DNA of 12,759 nucleotides from an uncultured Actinomycetes bacterium (GTDB lineage: Bacteria > Actinomycetota > Thermoleophilia > Gaiellales > F1-60-MAGs149), in the NCBI GenBank assembly GCA_903847495.1, contig CAINDT010000068.1, positions 1 to 12,759 of the forward strand. Direction: 5' to 3'. Below are positions 6,978 through 12,759 of this stretch, piece by piece (position 1 is the first letter of the stretch; every line of letters starts with the position of its first letter). The position numbers and the translations under genes were made by a program. The notes below the pieces were generated by a model, which was given only the letters and a program-made list of their open reading frames with translations, searched no databases and was not told the DNA's origin.

Positions 6978-7882
6978 AAGAACGACAGCCCGACGAAGAT
7001 CGCGCCGATCATGATCAGGCTCGAGATCACCACGATCAGGCGCATCATCGGTCCGGGCAGGCCATAGACGCGCGCGAGGATCAGCGTGTGGAACGCGGCG
7101 GGCATCGCAATCGATAGGTAGTAGACGGTCGGGATGTCCACGCGAATGGCGAGGTGGATGACGAAGAGGATCGCGGGGGCGATCGCGAGGCGCAGGAAGA
7201 TCGGACCGGCTGCGCGCCACAGGTCGTGGATGTCGTGCGAGACGCGGTCGAGCGGCAGCGCCAGGCCGAGCTCGAGGAAGCCGATCGGGCCCATCAGGAA
7301 GACGACCCAGTCGGTCGGGCGCGAGACATACGGCTCGATGTCGAAACCCGCCACACGGATCACGACGGCGATCACCGCGAAGATCAACGGCACGTTGATG
7401 ATCTGGCGGATGACGCCGCCCCACCCGCGCGGACGGGTGCCGTTGCCGTAGTGCGCGGCGATCGTCGTCGACACGGAGACGATGGGGATCAGGTACATGA
7501 ACTGCGCGAACAGCACCTGCAGCGCGAGTCCCGCGGGCCCAAAGACGGCGTTGATCACCGGGTAGCCGAGCGTGACCGTGTTGGTGAAGCCGCTGCCAAG
7601 CGCGAGGACACCTTGTTCGCCACGATCGCGCGCCGCCAGTCGGGCATAGACGAGGCCAATCGCAAGCACGATGTACGAGGCGAGGATCACGGCACCGAGG
7701 GCGATCAGCGTCGTCGCGTCGGCGGGCACGACGGTGTACGCGAACAGCACGACGACAGGCGCGAAGAAGTGGAAGTAGAAGTTGAAGATCCGCTTGTTCC
7801 ACGGCGCGGCCGTGTGCGGCGATCGCCACTGCCAGAGGATGCCAGCGGCAAACGAGCCACCCCAGAGCAGCGCGGTCAGCAT
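6974..7882 (-). CDS. AEC-family (auxin efflux carrier-like) transporter
   Basis: This 302-residue polytopic membrane protein has about nine or ten hydrophobic segments. It belongs to the AEC family (PIN-like/malonate MdcF-type permeases), secondary carriers of organic anions. Supporting motifs are the N-terminal pattern KRIFNFYFHFFAPVVVLF (30-47), the central NTVTLGYPVINAVFG (101-115, the family's Asn/Gly/Pro motif before the helix break), and MPAAFHTLILARVYGLP (260-276), typical of the last repeat. The length is normal for the family. The substrate is not predictable. The ATG at 7882 is the only reasonable start, because the frame closes upstream without another ATG/GTG/TTG. No good Shine-Dalgarno sequence or promoter is visible, so it may depend on read-through from the ABC permease 65 nt upstream. 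Its TAG stop overlaps the TAA of the convergent secreted-protein gene (4-nt gene overlap). Confidence 0.88.
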   Translation of the reverse strand: MLTALLWGGSFAAGILWQWRSPHTAAPWNKRIFNFYFHFFAPVVVLFAYTVVPADATTLIALGAVILASYIVLAIGLVYARLAARDRGEQGVLALGSGFTNTVTLGYPVINAVFGPAGLALQVLFAQFMYLIPIVSVSTTIAAHYGNGTRPRGWGGVIRQIINVPLIFAVIAVVIRVAGFDIEPYVSRPTDWVVFLMGPIGFLELGLALPLDRVSHDIHDLWRAAGPIFLRLAIAPAILFVIHLAIRVDIPTVYYLSIAMPAAFHTLILARVYGLPGPMMRLIVVISSLIMIGAIFVGLSFF

Positions 7883-7918
7883 GCGCCGCGCCGACCGGTG
7901 GTGATGCTCAGGTTGCGC

Positions 7919-7941
7919 ATGCCCGAGACATCATCGGGCAT
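7919..7941 (-). terminator. Hairpin just after the ABC permease stop codon
   Basis: A perfect 8-bp inverted repeat, ATGCCCGA / TCGGGCAT, with a 7-nt loop lies 7 nt past the permease stop and 37 nt before the AEC start. No T-run follows. It could terminate or attenuate transcription between the ABC genes and the AEC gene, or protect the 3' end of the ABC mRNA. Confidence 0.5.
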
Positions 7942-7947
7942 CGCCCC

Positions 7948-10503
7948 CTATTCGTACGACAGCGCCGCCAGCACGTCGAGCTTGGCAGCACGGCGCGCCG
8001 GCAGGATCGCGGCCAGTACACCCGCCACGATCGACAATACGAGGAAGATGAGGATCTGGCTCGTCGGGAACACGAAGACGAGCCCGTCGCTCTCGAGCCC
8101 CTTGCAGACGGCCCAGCCGAAGAGGATGCCCAGCAGCACCCCAAGCACGCCGCCGATGATCGAGGTGATGACGGCCTCCCAGCGGATCATCGCGCGCAGC
8201 TGGCGCCGCGTCGTGCCAACGGCGCGCAGCATGCCGATCTCGCGGGTGCGCTCGAAGATCGACAGTACCAGCGTGTTGACGATGCCGAACAGCGAGATCA
8301 CGACGCTGAGCGCCAACAGGGCGTAGAAGATCACGAGGATCGTGTTGACGCCGGAGGCCGCCTGGTCCTTCTGCTCCTGATTCGACTGCACCTGCGCGGT
8401 TGGGAACTGCTTGAGCGCCTCCTCGACGCCTGCCTGGACCGTCTCGACGCTCGTGCCGTCGGCGACGCGCACGAAGACCGTGTTGAGCCCGGTGGCGTTC
8501 GACTGCAGCAGCGGCTTGAGTGCCGGCTGGTCCACCACGATGCCGTTGAGGATCGTCGGATCGGTGTAGGTGCCCACGACGGTGAACGTGGCCTTGGCGC
8601 CGCTGATCGAGAGGACGTCGACCGTCCCGCCTGGCTTGACCTTCAACTCCTCGGCGATTGTGCTCTCGACGAGTGCCTTGTCGGTACCGAGCGTGCCGAG
8701 CAGCGCGTCGGAGCCGTCGGTCCAGTCGAAGGCATAGACCTCGGGGAGCGTGGTCGGATCGATGCCGATCAGCGCGTAGCCGCCGTTGCCGATCTGCACG
8801 GCGGTGCCACCGACAGGCGAGGCCGTCTGCACGCCCTCGACGCCCTGTACCGCCGGGAGCACGGCGGCAGGGATGGTGCCGCCGAAGCCACGGGCGCTGA
8901 CGGTGATCTCGCTCTTCAGCGAGGAGTCGATCGCGCCGGTGAAGGACGCCTTGATGCCGCCGACGAAGATCGTCACGAATACGACGAGGCCGATGCCGAT
9001 CATGAGCGCCGCCGCCGTCACCGCGGTACGCGCAGGGTTGCGCGCCGCGTTCTCCGACGCGATGCGCCCGACACCGCCGGCCACTGCACCGATCGGAACG
9101 CCGAGCACGCTCACGACCGGACGCACGATGTAGCGCGACAGCATCGCCACAGCCAGGAAGATCAGGATCGCGCCGCCGGCGAGCGTCGTCAGACGCCCCG
9201 TCGTGCTGCCGCTGCTGATCAGGCCGTAGGCCATGCCAGCACCACCGAGCACGCCAATGACCACCGCGATCGCGGGCGTGAACTTCGCGAAGCGACCGAC
9301 GGGCAGCGTGGCGCCCTCACGCAGCGCGGCAATCGGCGCGATGCGCGTCGCGCGTAGCGCCGGGAAGATCGAGGCCAGCACCGTGATGCCGATACCCACG
9401 GCGAGACACACGACCACGGTCTGCCAGGACAGAATCAGCCCCGTGGCGGGCAGCCCGAAGCCAATCGCGCCGAAGAGCTTGCCCAGGCCCCACGCGAGAC
9501 CGAGGCCGAGCACGATGCCTGCCACGGATGCAAGCAGCCCGATCAGGAACGCCTCGCCGATCACGCTCGCGAGGATCTGGCGGCGCGACGCGCCGATCGT
9601 GCGCAGCATCGCGAACTCGCGGGTGCGCTGAGCGACCGTGATGGAGAAGGTGTTGTAGATGATGAACGCGCCGACGAGGATCGCCACGCCGGCGAACGCG
9701 AGCAGTGCGTAGCGGATGATCTTGCCGATCAGGTCGTTGAGCTGGCCTGCCTGCTCGTCCGCGTCCTCCCGCCCGGTCTGGACGATCAGGTCCTGCTGCG
9801 GCAGCGCCGCACGGACGCGGTCTTTCAGCTCGCCCTGCGAGACGCCATCCTGGGCCTTGACGTAGATGTAGCTCGCCTTGCCCTCGAGCGCCCACCACTG
9901 CTGGACGTCGGCGAGCGGCGCGAGCACGGTCGTCGAGCCGCCGAGCGAGGTGTCGCCGTTGCCGTACTGGAGGATGCCGACGACGGTGACGTCCTTGATG
10001 CCGTCCTGGGTGGCGAGCTGCTGCTTGGAGCCGACCTTGACCTTGCCCTTGTCGGCGATCTCCTTCGCCACGGCAACCTCGCCGGAGGCCTCGGGGAGAC
10101 GCCCATCGATCGGCGTGTACGGATTGAGGTCCTGCGGCAGGTTGCTGAAGACGAAGCTCGGCGCGCCGCCGGTCGAGTTGAGCGATTCGCCGTTGGCGAT
10201 CAGGTAGCCCTCGGACTGGATGAAGGGATCGGCGGTCTTGACGCCATCCACCTTGCGCACCTGATCGACGACCGCGGCGTCAAGGTAGACACTCGTCTGC
10301 ACGTTCTCGAACGGCGGCTTCTGCTTGATCACCACGTCGATCTTGGCGTTACCCGCCTGGAAGATCTGCACGAAGGCGCGATCGATCTGATCCGTCAGCA
10401 CGAGCGTGCCGGAGATCATCGTCACGCCGAGCAGGATCGCGATGGCGGTGAGGGCGGAGCGCAGCTTGCGCGTCGCGAGCCCTCGCAGGACGAGCCCGAA
10501 CAT
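7948..10503 (-). CDS. ABC transporter permease with two MacB/FtsX modules
   Basis: This 851-residue permease is of the MacB/LolCE/SalY type. Such pumps use mechanotransmission to move lipids, peptides or drugs at the outer face of the membrane rather than classical import. The layout is N-terminal TM helix (about 18-36), extracytoplasmic domain 1 (37-261), FtsX module 1 with three helices (about 262-384) and the coupling stretch RTREFAMLRTIGASRRQ (293-309), two linking helices (about 408-460), another helix (about 493-516), extracytoplasmic domain 2 (517-718), and FtsX module 2 (about 719-836) with RTREIGMLRAVGTTRRQ (752-768). About ten TM helices make this a full two-repeat permease that probably pairs with an ATPase dimer. 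The start is 3 nt after the ATPase stop, with GGAG inside the end of that gene, so the two are co-translated. Substrate unknown. Confidence 0.94.
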   Translation of the reverse strand: MFGLVLRGLATRKLRSALTAIAILLGVTMISGTLVLTDQIDRAFVQIFQAGNAKIDVVIKQKPPFENVQTSVYLDAAVVDQVRKVDGVKTADPFIQSEGYLIANGESLNSTGGAPSFVFSNLPQDLNPYTPIDGRLPEASGEVAVAKEIADKGKVKVGSKQQLATQDGIKDVTVVGILQYGNGDTSLGGSTTVLAPLADVQQWWALEGKASYIYVKAQDGVSQGELKDRVRAALPQQDLIVQTGREDADEQAGQLNDLIGKIIRYALLAFAGVAILVGAFIIYNTFSITVAQRTREFAMLRTIGASRRQILASVIGEAFLIGLLASVAGIVLGLGLAWGLGKLFGAIGFGLPATGLILSWQTVVVCLAVGIGITVLASIFPALRATRIAPIAALREGATLPVGRFAKFTPAIAVVIGVLGGAGMAYGLISSGSTTGRLTTLAGGAILIFLAVAMLSRYIVRPVVSVLGVPIGAVAGGVGRIASENAARNPARTAVTAAALMIGIGLVVFVTIFVGGIKASFTGAIDSSLKSEITVSARGFGGTIPAAVLPAVQGVEGVQTASPVGGTAVQIGNGGYALIGIDPTTLPEVYAFDWTDGSDALLGTLGTDKALVESTIAEELKVKPGGTVDVLSISGAKATFTVVGTYTDPTILNGIVVDQPALKPLLQSNATGLNTVFVRVADGTSVETVQAGVEEALKQFPTAQVQSNQEQKDQAASGVNTILVIFYALLALSVVISLFGIVNTLVLSIFERTREIGMLRAVGTTRRQLRAMIRWEAVITSIIGGVLGVLLGILFGWAVCKGLESDGLVFVFPTSQILIFLVLSIVAGVLAAILPARRAAKLDVLAALSYE

Positions 10504-10506
10504 GCC

Positions 10507-11268
10507 CTACTCCAGCGTCTTGATCGTGTCGAGGATCTCGCCGGCCGACAGGCGGCCGGCGTCGCGCACGATCTTGCCGTCGCGCAGGAACAGCACGCGG
10601 TCGGCAATAGCCGCGGCGCTGGCGTCGTGCGTGACCATGATCACGGTCTGATCGAACTCGTCGACGGCACGGCGCAGGAGGTCGAGCACCTCGCCGCTGG
10701 TCTTGGAGTCGAGGTTGCCGGTGGGCTCGTCGCCGAAGATGACAGCGGGCTTGGAGAGCAGGGCACGCGCCACGGCGACGCGCTGCTGCTGGCCACCGGA
10801 CAGCTCGGCCGGCTTGTGCGTGAGGCGGGTGCCGAGACCGGTCGCCTCGACGAGCGTGGCCTCCCACTCAGGATCCGGCTTGGCGCCGGCGATCTTCATC
10901 GGCAGCTCGATGTTCTCCTTGGCGGTGAGCATCGGCAGCAGGTTGAAGAACTGGAAGACGAAGCCGATCTTGTCGCGGCGCAGGAGCGTGAGCTTCTGGT
11001 CGTTGAGGCCCGCGAGTTCCGTGCCGTCGACCAGGACGCTGCCGCCGGTCGGACGATCCAGCCCGGCGAGGATGTGCATCAGCGTCGACTTGCCCGAGCC
11101 GGACGGCCCCATGACCGCCGCCAGCTGTCCCTTGGGGAACGAGACGGAGACGCCGTCGAGCGCGCGCACCTCGGAGTCGCCCTCGCCGTAGATCTTCGTC
11201 AGGTCGGTCGCGACCACGACGTCGCCCACGGCGGACGTCGGGGTTGCTGCTTCGGTCTCAGCGCTCAC
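10507..11268 (-). CDS. ABC transporter ATPase, LolD/MacB/SalX type
   Basis: This 253-residue cytoplasmic nucleotide-binding subunit partners the permease immediately downstream. All ABC motifs are intact: Walker A GPSGSGKST (54-62), Q-loop Q106 in GFVFQFFNLLP, signature LSGGQQQR (156-163), Walker B VIFGDEPT with catalytic E181, the D-loop GNLDS, and the H-loop H214 in MVTHD. The FVFQxFNLLP and EPTGNLD wording is typical of the MacB/LolD subfamily. It starts at GTG 11268 with GGAG (minus strand, 11278-11281) 9 nt upstream. The first 15 residues are a variable polar extension. A -10 candidate and a palindrome lie in the leader. Confidence 0.96.
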   Translation of the reverse strand: MSAETEAATPTSAVGDVVVATDLTKIYGEGDSEVRALDGVSVSFPKGQLAAVMGPSGSGKSTLMHILAGLDRPTGGSVLVDGTELAGLNDQKLTLLRRDKIGFVFQFFNLLPMLTAKENIELPMKIAGAKPDPEWEATLVEATGLGTRLTHKPAELSGGQQQRVAVARALLSKPAVIFGDEPTGNLDSKTSGEVLDLLRRAVDEFDQTVIMVTHDASAAAIADRVLFLRDGKIVRDAGRLSAGEILDTIKTLE

Positions 11269-11284
11269 AGGGGGGAACTCCGTC

Positions 11285-11298
11285 TGATCGGTCGGTCA
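11285..11298 (-). promoter_or_regulatory. Candidate TetR-type operator in leader of ABC exporter
   Basis: The imperfect palindrome TGATCGGTCGGTCA (plus strand) reads TGACCGACCGATCA on the other strand, matching at 10 of 14 positions. It fits the general TGAnCG..CGnTCA shape of many TetR-family operators. It lies just downstream of a minus-strand -10 candidate TAGCCT (11311-11316) and upstream of the Shine-Dalgarno sequence, where a bound repressor would block transcription. No TetR gene is visible in the window, so the regulator is inferred. Confidence 0.4.
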
Positions 11299-11310
11299 GT
11301 GACTGTTCGC

Positions 11311-11316
11311 AGGCTA
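11311..11316 (-). promoter_or_regulatory. -10 box candidate for the ABC transporter operon
   Basis: The minus-strand hexamer TAGCCT would give a start near 11304 and a leader of about 35 nt carrying the palindrome and the GGAG ribosome-binding site. The -35 region has only a poor GTCAGT at 17-bp spacing. Confidence 0.35.
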
Positions 11317-11362
11317 GCGCACGCCGGTTGAAGACTGACGGCGGGTTTGGCGCAGACGCGGC

Positions 11363-11629
11363 TTAGAGCTTGCCGGACGCAGCGAGCGTCACGCGGCCCC
11401 ACAGATCCTCGCCCACCTTGGAGCGACGGATGTAGAGACCCTGCTTCGGCACGAACTCGCCCTCAAGCGCCAGCACGGGACCGCGCTTCGGGCTCGTCGC
11501 GTCGACGTACCAGTCGCCGTCATCGAGCATCTCGCCGGCCTCGGAGAAGACGATGCGCGAGCGCTCGTCCTCGGTCAGCGGCTGCAGCCAGGAGAACCCC
11601 AGCGGATTGGAGAGATCGGGACCGCCCAT
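11363..11629 (-). CDS. Unrecognised 88-residue protein, translationally coupled
   Basis: I do not recognise this 88-residue protein. It has no signal peptide, membrane segment or cysteine. It is soluble and mixed in charge, with a beta-rich look: RIVFSEAGEMLDDGDWYVD (25-43), GPVLALEGEFVPKQGLYIRR (50-69) and DLWGRVTLAASGKL at the end. The alternating strands around Trp and Tyr would suit a small beta-sheet fold. The ATG at 11629 shares its A with the TAA stop of the upstream gene (TAATG), so ribosomes probably reinitiate and the two proteins are likely made in fixed proportion. The frame runs further upstream through the neighbour (to 11758), but that part is an arginine- and glycine-rich shadow of the real gene. 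Confidence 0.7.
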   Translation of the reverse strand: MGGPDLSNPLGFSWLQPLTEDERSRIVFSEAGEMLDDGDWYVDATSPKRGPVLALEGEFVPKQGLYIRRSKVGEDLWGRVTLAASGKL

Positions 11630-12048
11630 TACGACTTCTTGGCGGCCTTCTTGGAGGCCTTGAGCGGGTTGAGCATCTTCTCCTTGGCGTCCGCGGGCGC
11701 GTCGGCCAGCGGCACCGTGGCCTCGCCGCAGATGTGACCCTTGACGCGGCGGAGGCACGTCTCCGGGACCTGCCAGAGCGAGATCGTGCGGTGCCCGTGC
11801 TTGCAGATGTAGACGCGGGCAACCGTCGGACCCTCCTGGACGATCGTCGCGGTGGCGGCGGGGGCGTCGTAGACCTCAGCGGCCTCGCCAGCCTCAGCGG
11901 ACTCGCCGGCGACCTCGGGGAGGTCGGCCTCGGCGACGGCCTCGGCGGGAGCCTCGTCGGCCACGGCCTCAGTCGCGTCAGCGGCGGGAGCCTCGGCCTC
12001 AGCCTCGGCGCTTGCCTCGATCTCGGTCTCGTTGCTGTCGTCGGACAC
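11629..12048 (-). CDS. Unrecognised 139-residue protein: acidic N-terminus, Cys/His cluster, Lys tail
   Basis: I do not recognise this protein. Residues 1-65 are a low-complexity Ala/Glu/Asp/Val stretch, presumably disordered and strongly acidic. A compact core about 70-112 contains C82-K-H84-G-H86, then C98 and H105-I-C107, a spacing that could bind one zinc ion. The C-terminus is Lys/Ala-rich (LKASKKAAKKS). There is no signal peptide or membrane segment, so it is probably cytoplasmic. The acidic-core-basic layout could suit a nucleic-acid or ribosome contact, but that is speculation. The GTG at 12048 has AGGAG 9 nt upstream, and a TAGGAT -10 candidate lies at 12085-12090 (minus). It overlaps the next gene by TAATG, forming a two-gene unit ahead of the ABC exporter. 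Confidence 0.75.
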   Translation of the reverse strand: MSDDSNETEIEASAEAEAEAPAADATEAVADEAPAEAVAEADLPEVAGESAEAGEAAEVYDAPAATATIVQEGPTVARVYICKHGHRTISLWQVPETCLRRVKGHICGEATVPLADAPADAKEKMLNPLKASKKAAKKS

Positions 12049-12193
12049 GGTGTCGGTCTCCTGCGGGAAATCGGTTCGGGCGGGATCCTATTGGAGGCCG
12101 TCCGCGTCGGGGGAGGTTCCCCGATGTGCGTGAAGCATGGCAGCGTTGGCAGCGCGCGGCGGCACTCCCCGACGCGCCGGTAAGATGCGTTAC
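12049..12193. promoter_or_regulatory. Divergent promoter region with inverted repeats
   Basis: This region separates the 139-residue gene (minus) from the OsmC gene (plus). The minus -10 candidate is TAGGAT at 12085-12090. The plus -10 is TAAGAT at 12181-12186, followed by 7 nt and then the GTG at 12194. A perfect 10-bp inverted repeat has arms CGCGTCGGGG (12103-12112) and CCCCGACGCG (12167-12176), one arm close to each promoter. A further CCCCGA copy at 12119-12124 makes a short hairpin-like pair with the left arm. A shared regulator or looping site is possible but unproven. Confidence 0.45.
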
Positions 12194-12637
12194 GTGCCGA
12201 ACCGCAAGAGCTTCCAGTACGACGTCGAGGTCGCGTGGGATGGTCGTCGTGCCTCCACGCTGAGCGCAGAGGGGCGCCCGTCGATCCTGTCGGGGCCGCC
12301 GTCCGACTTCCCCATGGGGGAGGAGGATCGCTGGAGCCCCGAGCACCTGTTCCTTGGCAGCCTCGCCTCCTGCACGATGATCTCGTTCCTCGCCCACGCC
12401 GAACACAAGGGCGTCGACGTGCTTGAGTACGGCTCCGAGATCGGTGGCACCGTCATGCGCCGTGTCGAGGATGGCCGCTACGCCTTCGTGCACGTGCATC
12501 AGCGCCCCCACGTCGTCGTCGCCGCCGGGCAGGCCGAGCAGGCGCGCGAGCTGATCGGCAAGGCCGAGCGCGACTGCTTCATCTCCGCCTCGACCAGTGC
12601 GGAAATCCAAAACGACTGGGAGATCAACGAGCGATGA
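12194..12637 (+). CDS. OsmC/Ohr-family thiol peroxidase-like protein
   Basis: OsmC/Ohr proteins are small cytoplasmic dimers that reduce organic hydroperoxides with a pair of cysteines. Both are present here: C60 in GSLASCTMISFLAHAE, the classic first motif, and C128 in KAERDCFIS, the position of the second cysteine. The N-terminal DVEVAWDGRRASTLSAEG and SPEHLFLGSL are also typical, and 147 residues is the usual length. The start is uncertain by three codons: ATG at 12185 lies inside the TAAGAT -10 box (12181-12186), so I prefer the leaderless GTG at 12194. The ATG at 12137 would precede the promoter. The TGA stop overlaps the ATG of the next gene (ATGA), so the two are co-translated. Whether the substrate is peroxide cannot be told from sequence. 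Confidence 0.92.
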   Translation: MPNRKSFQYDVEVAWDGRRASTLSAEGRPSILSGPPSDFPMGEEDRWSPEHLFLGSLASCTMISFLAHAEHKGVDVLEYGSEIGGTVMRRVEDGRYAFVHVHQRPHVVVAAGQAEQARELIGKAERDCFISASTSAEIQNDWEINER

Positions 12638-12759
12638 GCGCGCCACAGGATCCGGTTCACGGCTCGTACCACGCGTTCTACGGCGTGGTGCGCACCTTCT
12701 GCGGCGTGCCGCTCGTGTCGTCACGCGATGACGTCGCCGCTGCCGACGCCGTCGTGATC
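12634..12759 (+). CDS. Probable agmatinase/arginase-family ureohydrolase (partial, N-terminal 42 codons)
   Basis: Only the first 42 codons are inside the window and the frame is open to the right edge. The visible protein (HAFYGVVRTFCGVPLVSSRDDVAAADAVVI) resembles the N-terminus of agmatinase-like ureohydrolases, where a phrase like TF.G.P...D.....D.AV.GVP comes before the first strand. The manganese-binding His/Asp motifs lie outside, so the assignment rests on pattern only. The ATG overlaps the OsmC stop as ATGA, with GGGAG (12618-12622) 11 nt upstream. A different small-molecule hydrolase is possible. Confidence 0.5.
   Translation, partial: MSAPQDPVHGSYHAFYGVVRTFCGVPLVSSRDDVAAADAVVI

Noticed and set aside
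6933..7829. Minus-strand open frame of 298 codons
   Set aside because: It is a shadow of the AEC transporter in another frame of the same strand; it is Arg/Pro-rich with no membrane pattern.
10349..10867. Minus-strand open frame of 172 codons across the ATPase-permease junction
   Set aside because: It overlaps two certain ABC genes in another frame and is Arg/Ala-rich without motifs.
11860..12030. Repeated ctcggc/ctcagc units considered as a CRISPR-like or tandem repeat array
   Set aside because: They are simply Ala/Glu codons of the low-complexity N-terminus of the 139-residue protein; there are no regular repeats with unique spacers.
12137..12193. Upstream starts of the OsmC gene (12137 and 12185)
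   Set aside because: Both lie before or inside the TAAGAT -10 box, and the added residues do not resemble the family. 12185 cannot be fully excluded.

Overview
The window is about 12.8 kb of gene-dense, high-GC bacterial chromosome. Four things point to an actinobacterium: strong G/C bias at third codon positions, GTG starts, an actinobacterial-type IF-1, and apparent leaderless genes reading straight from TAnnnT-type -10 boxes. The gene mix would suit the class Thermoleophilia, but that placement is inference and cannot be proved from the sequence alone. I see no rRNA, tRNA, CRISPR array, insertion sequence or phage gene. No stretch longer than about 180 bases lacks a gene.

Layout, left to right. 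A family M29 metallo-aminopeptidase (minus strand, cut by the left edge) diverges from infA (IF-1). infA converges across a hairpin on a very large superfamily 2 helicase (minus). The helicase has an Asp/Glu-rich insert between its Q-like motif and Walker A, and a long tail of alternating acidic and Arg/Lys-rich blocks. A short divergent promoter region leads to a plus-strand class II aldolase/adducin protein with an unrecognised N-terminal half. Next is a secreted, six-cysteine protein of unknown function. Its stop codon overlaps the stop codon of a convergent AEC-family transporter.

The rest of the right half is mainly minus strand. An ABC exporter of the LolD/MacB type (ATPase plus a two-FtsX-domain permease, 3 nt apart) is preceded by a palindrome resembling a TetR-type operator, and is followed by the AEC transporter after a hairpin. 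Upstream of the ABC pair is a translationally coupled pair of small unrecognised genes: a 139-residue acidic-to-basic protein with a Cys/His cluster, and an 88-residue protein. From a shared divergent region rich in inverted repeats, an OsmC/Ohr-type peroxiredoxin reads rightward. It overlaps by ATGA the start of a gene that looks like an agmatinase/arginase-family ureohydrolase, cut by the right edge.

No single pathway unites the window; it reads as an ordinary chromosomal region. The items most worth a second look are the modular helicase, the secreted six-Cys protein, the aldolase N-terminal domain, the coupled small-protein pair, and the recurring leaderless promoter arrangement. I did not find convincing evidence of a new multi-gene system.
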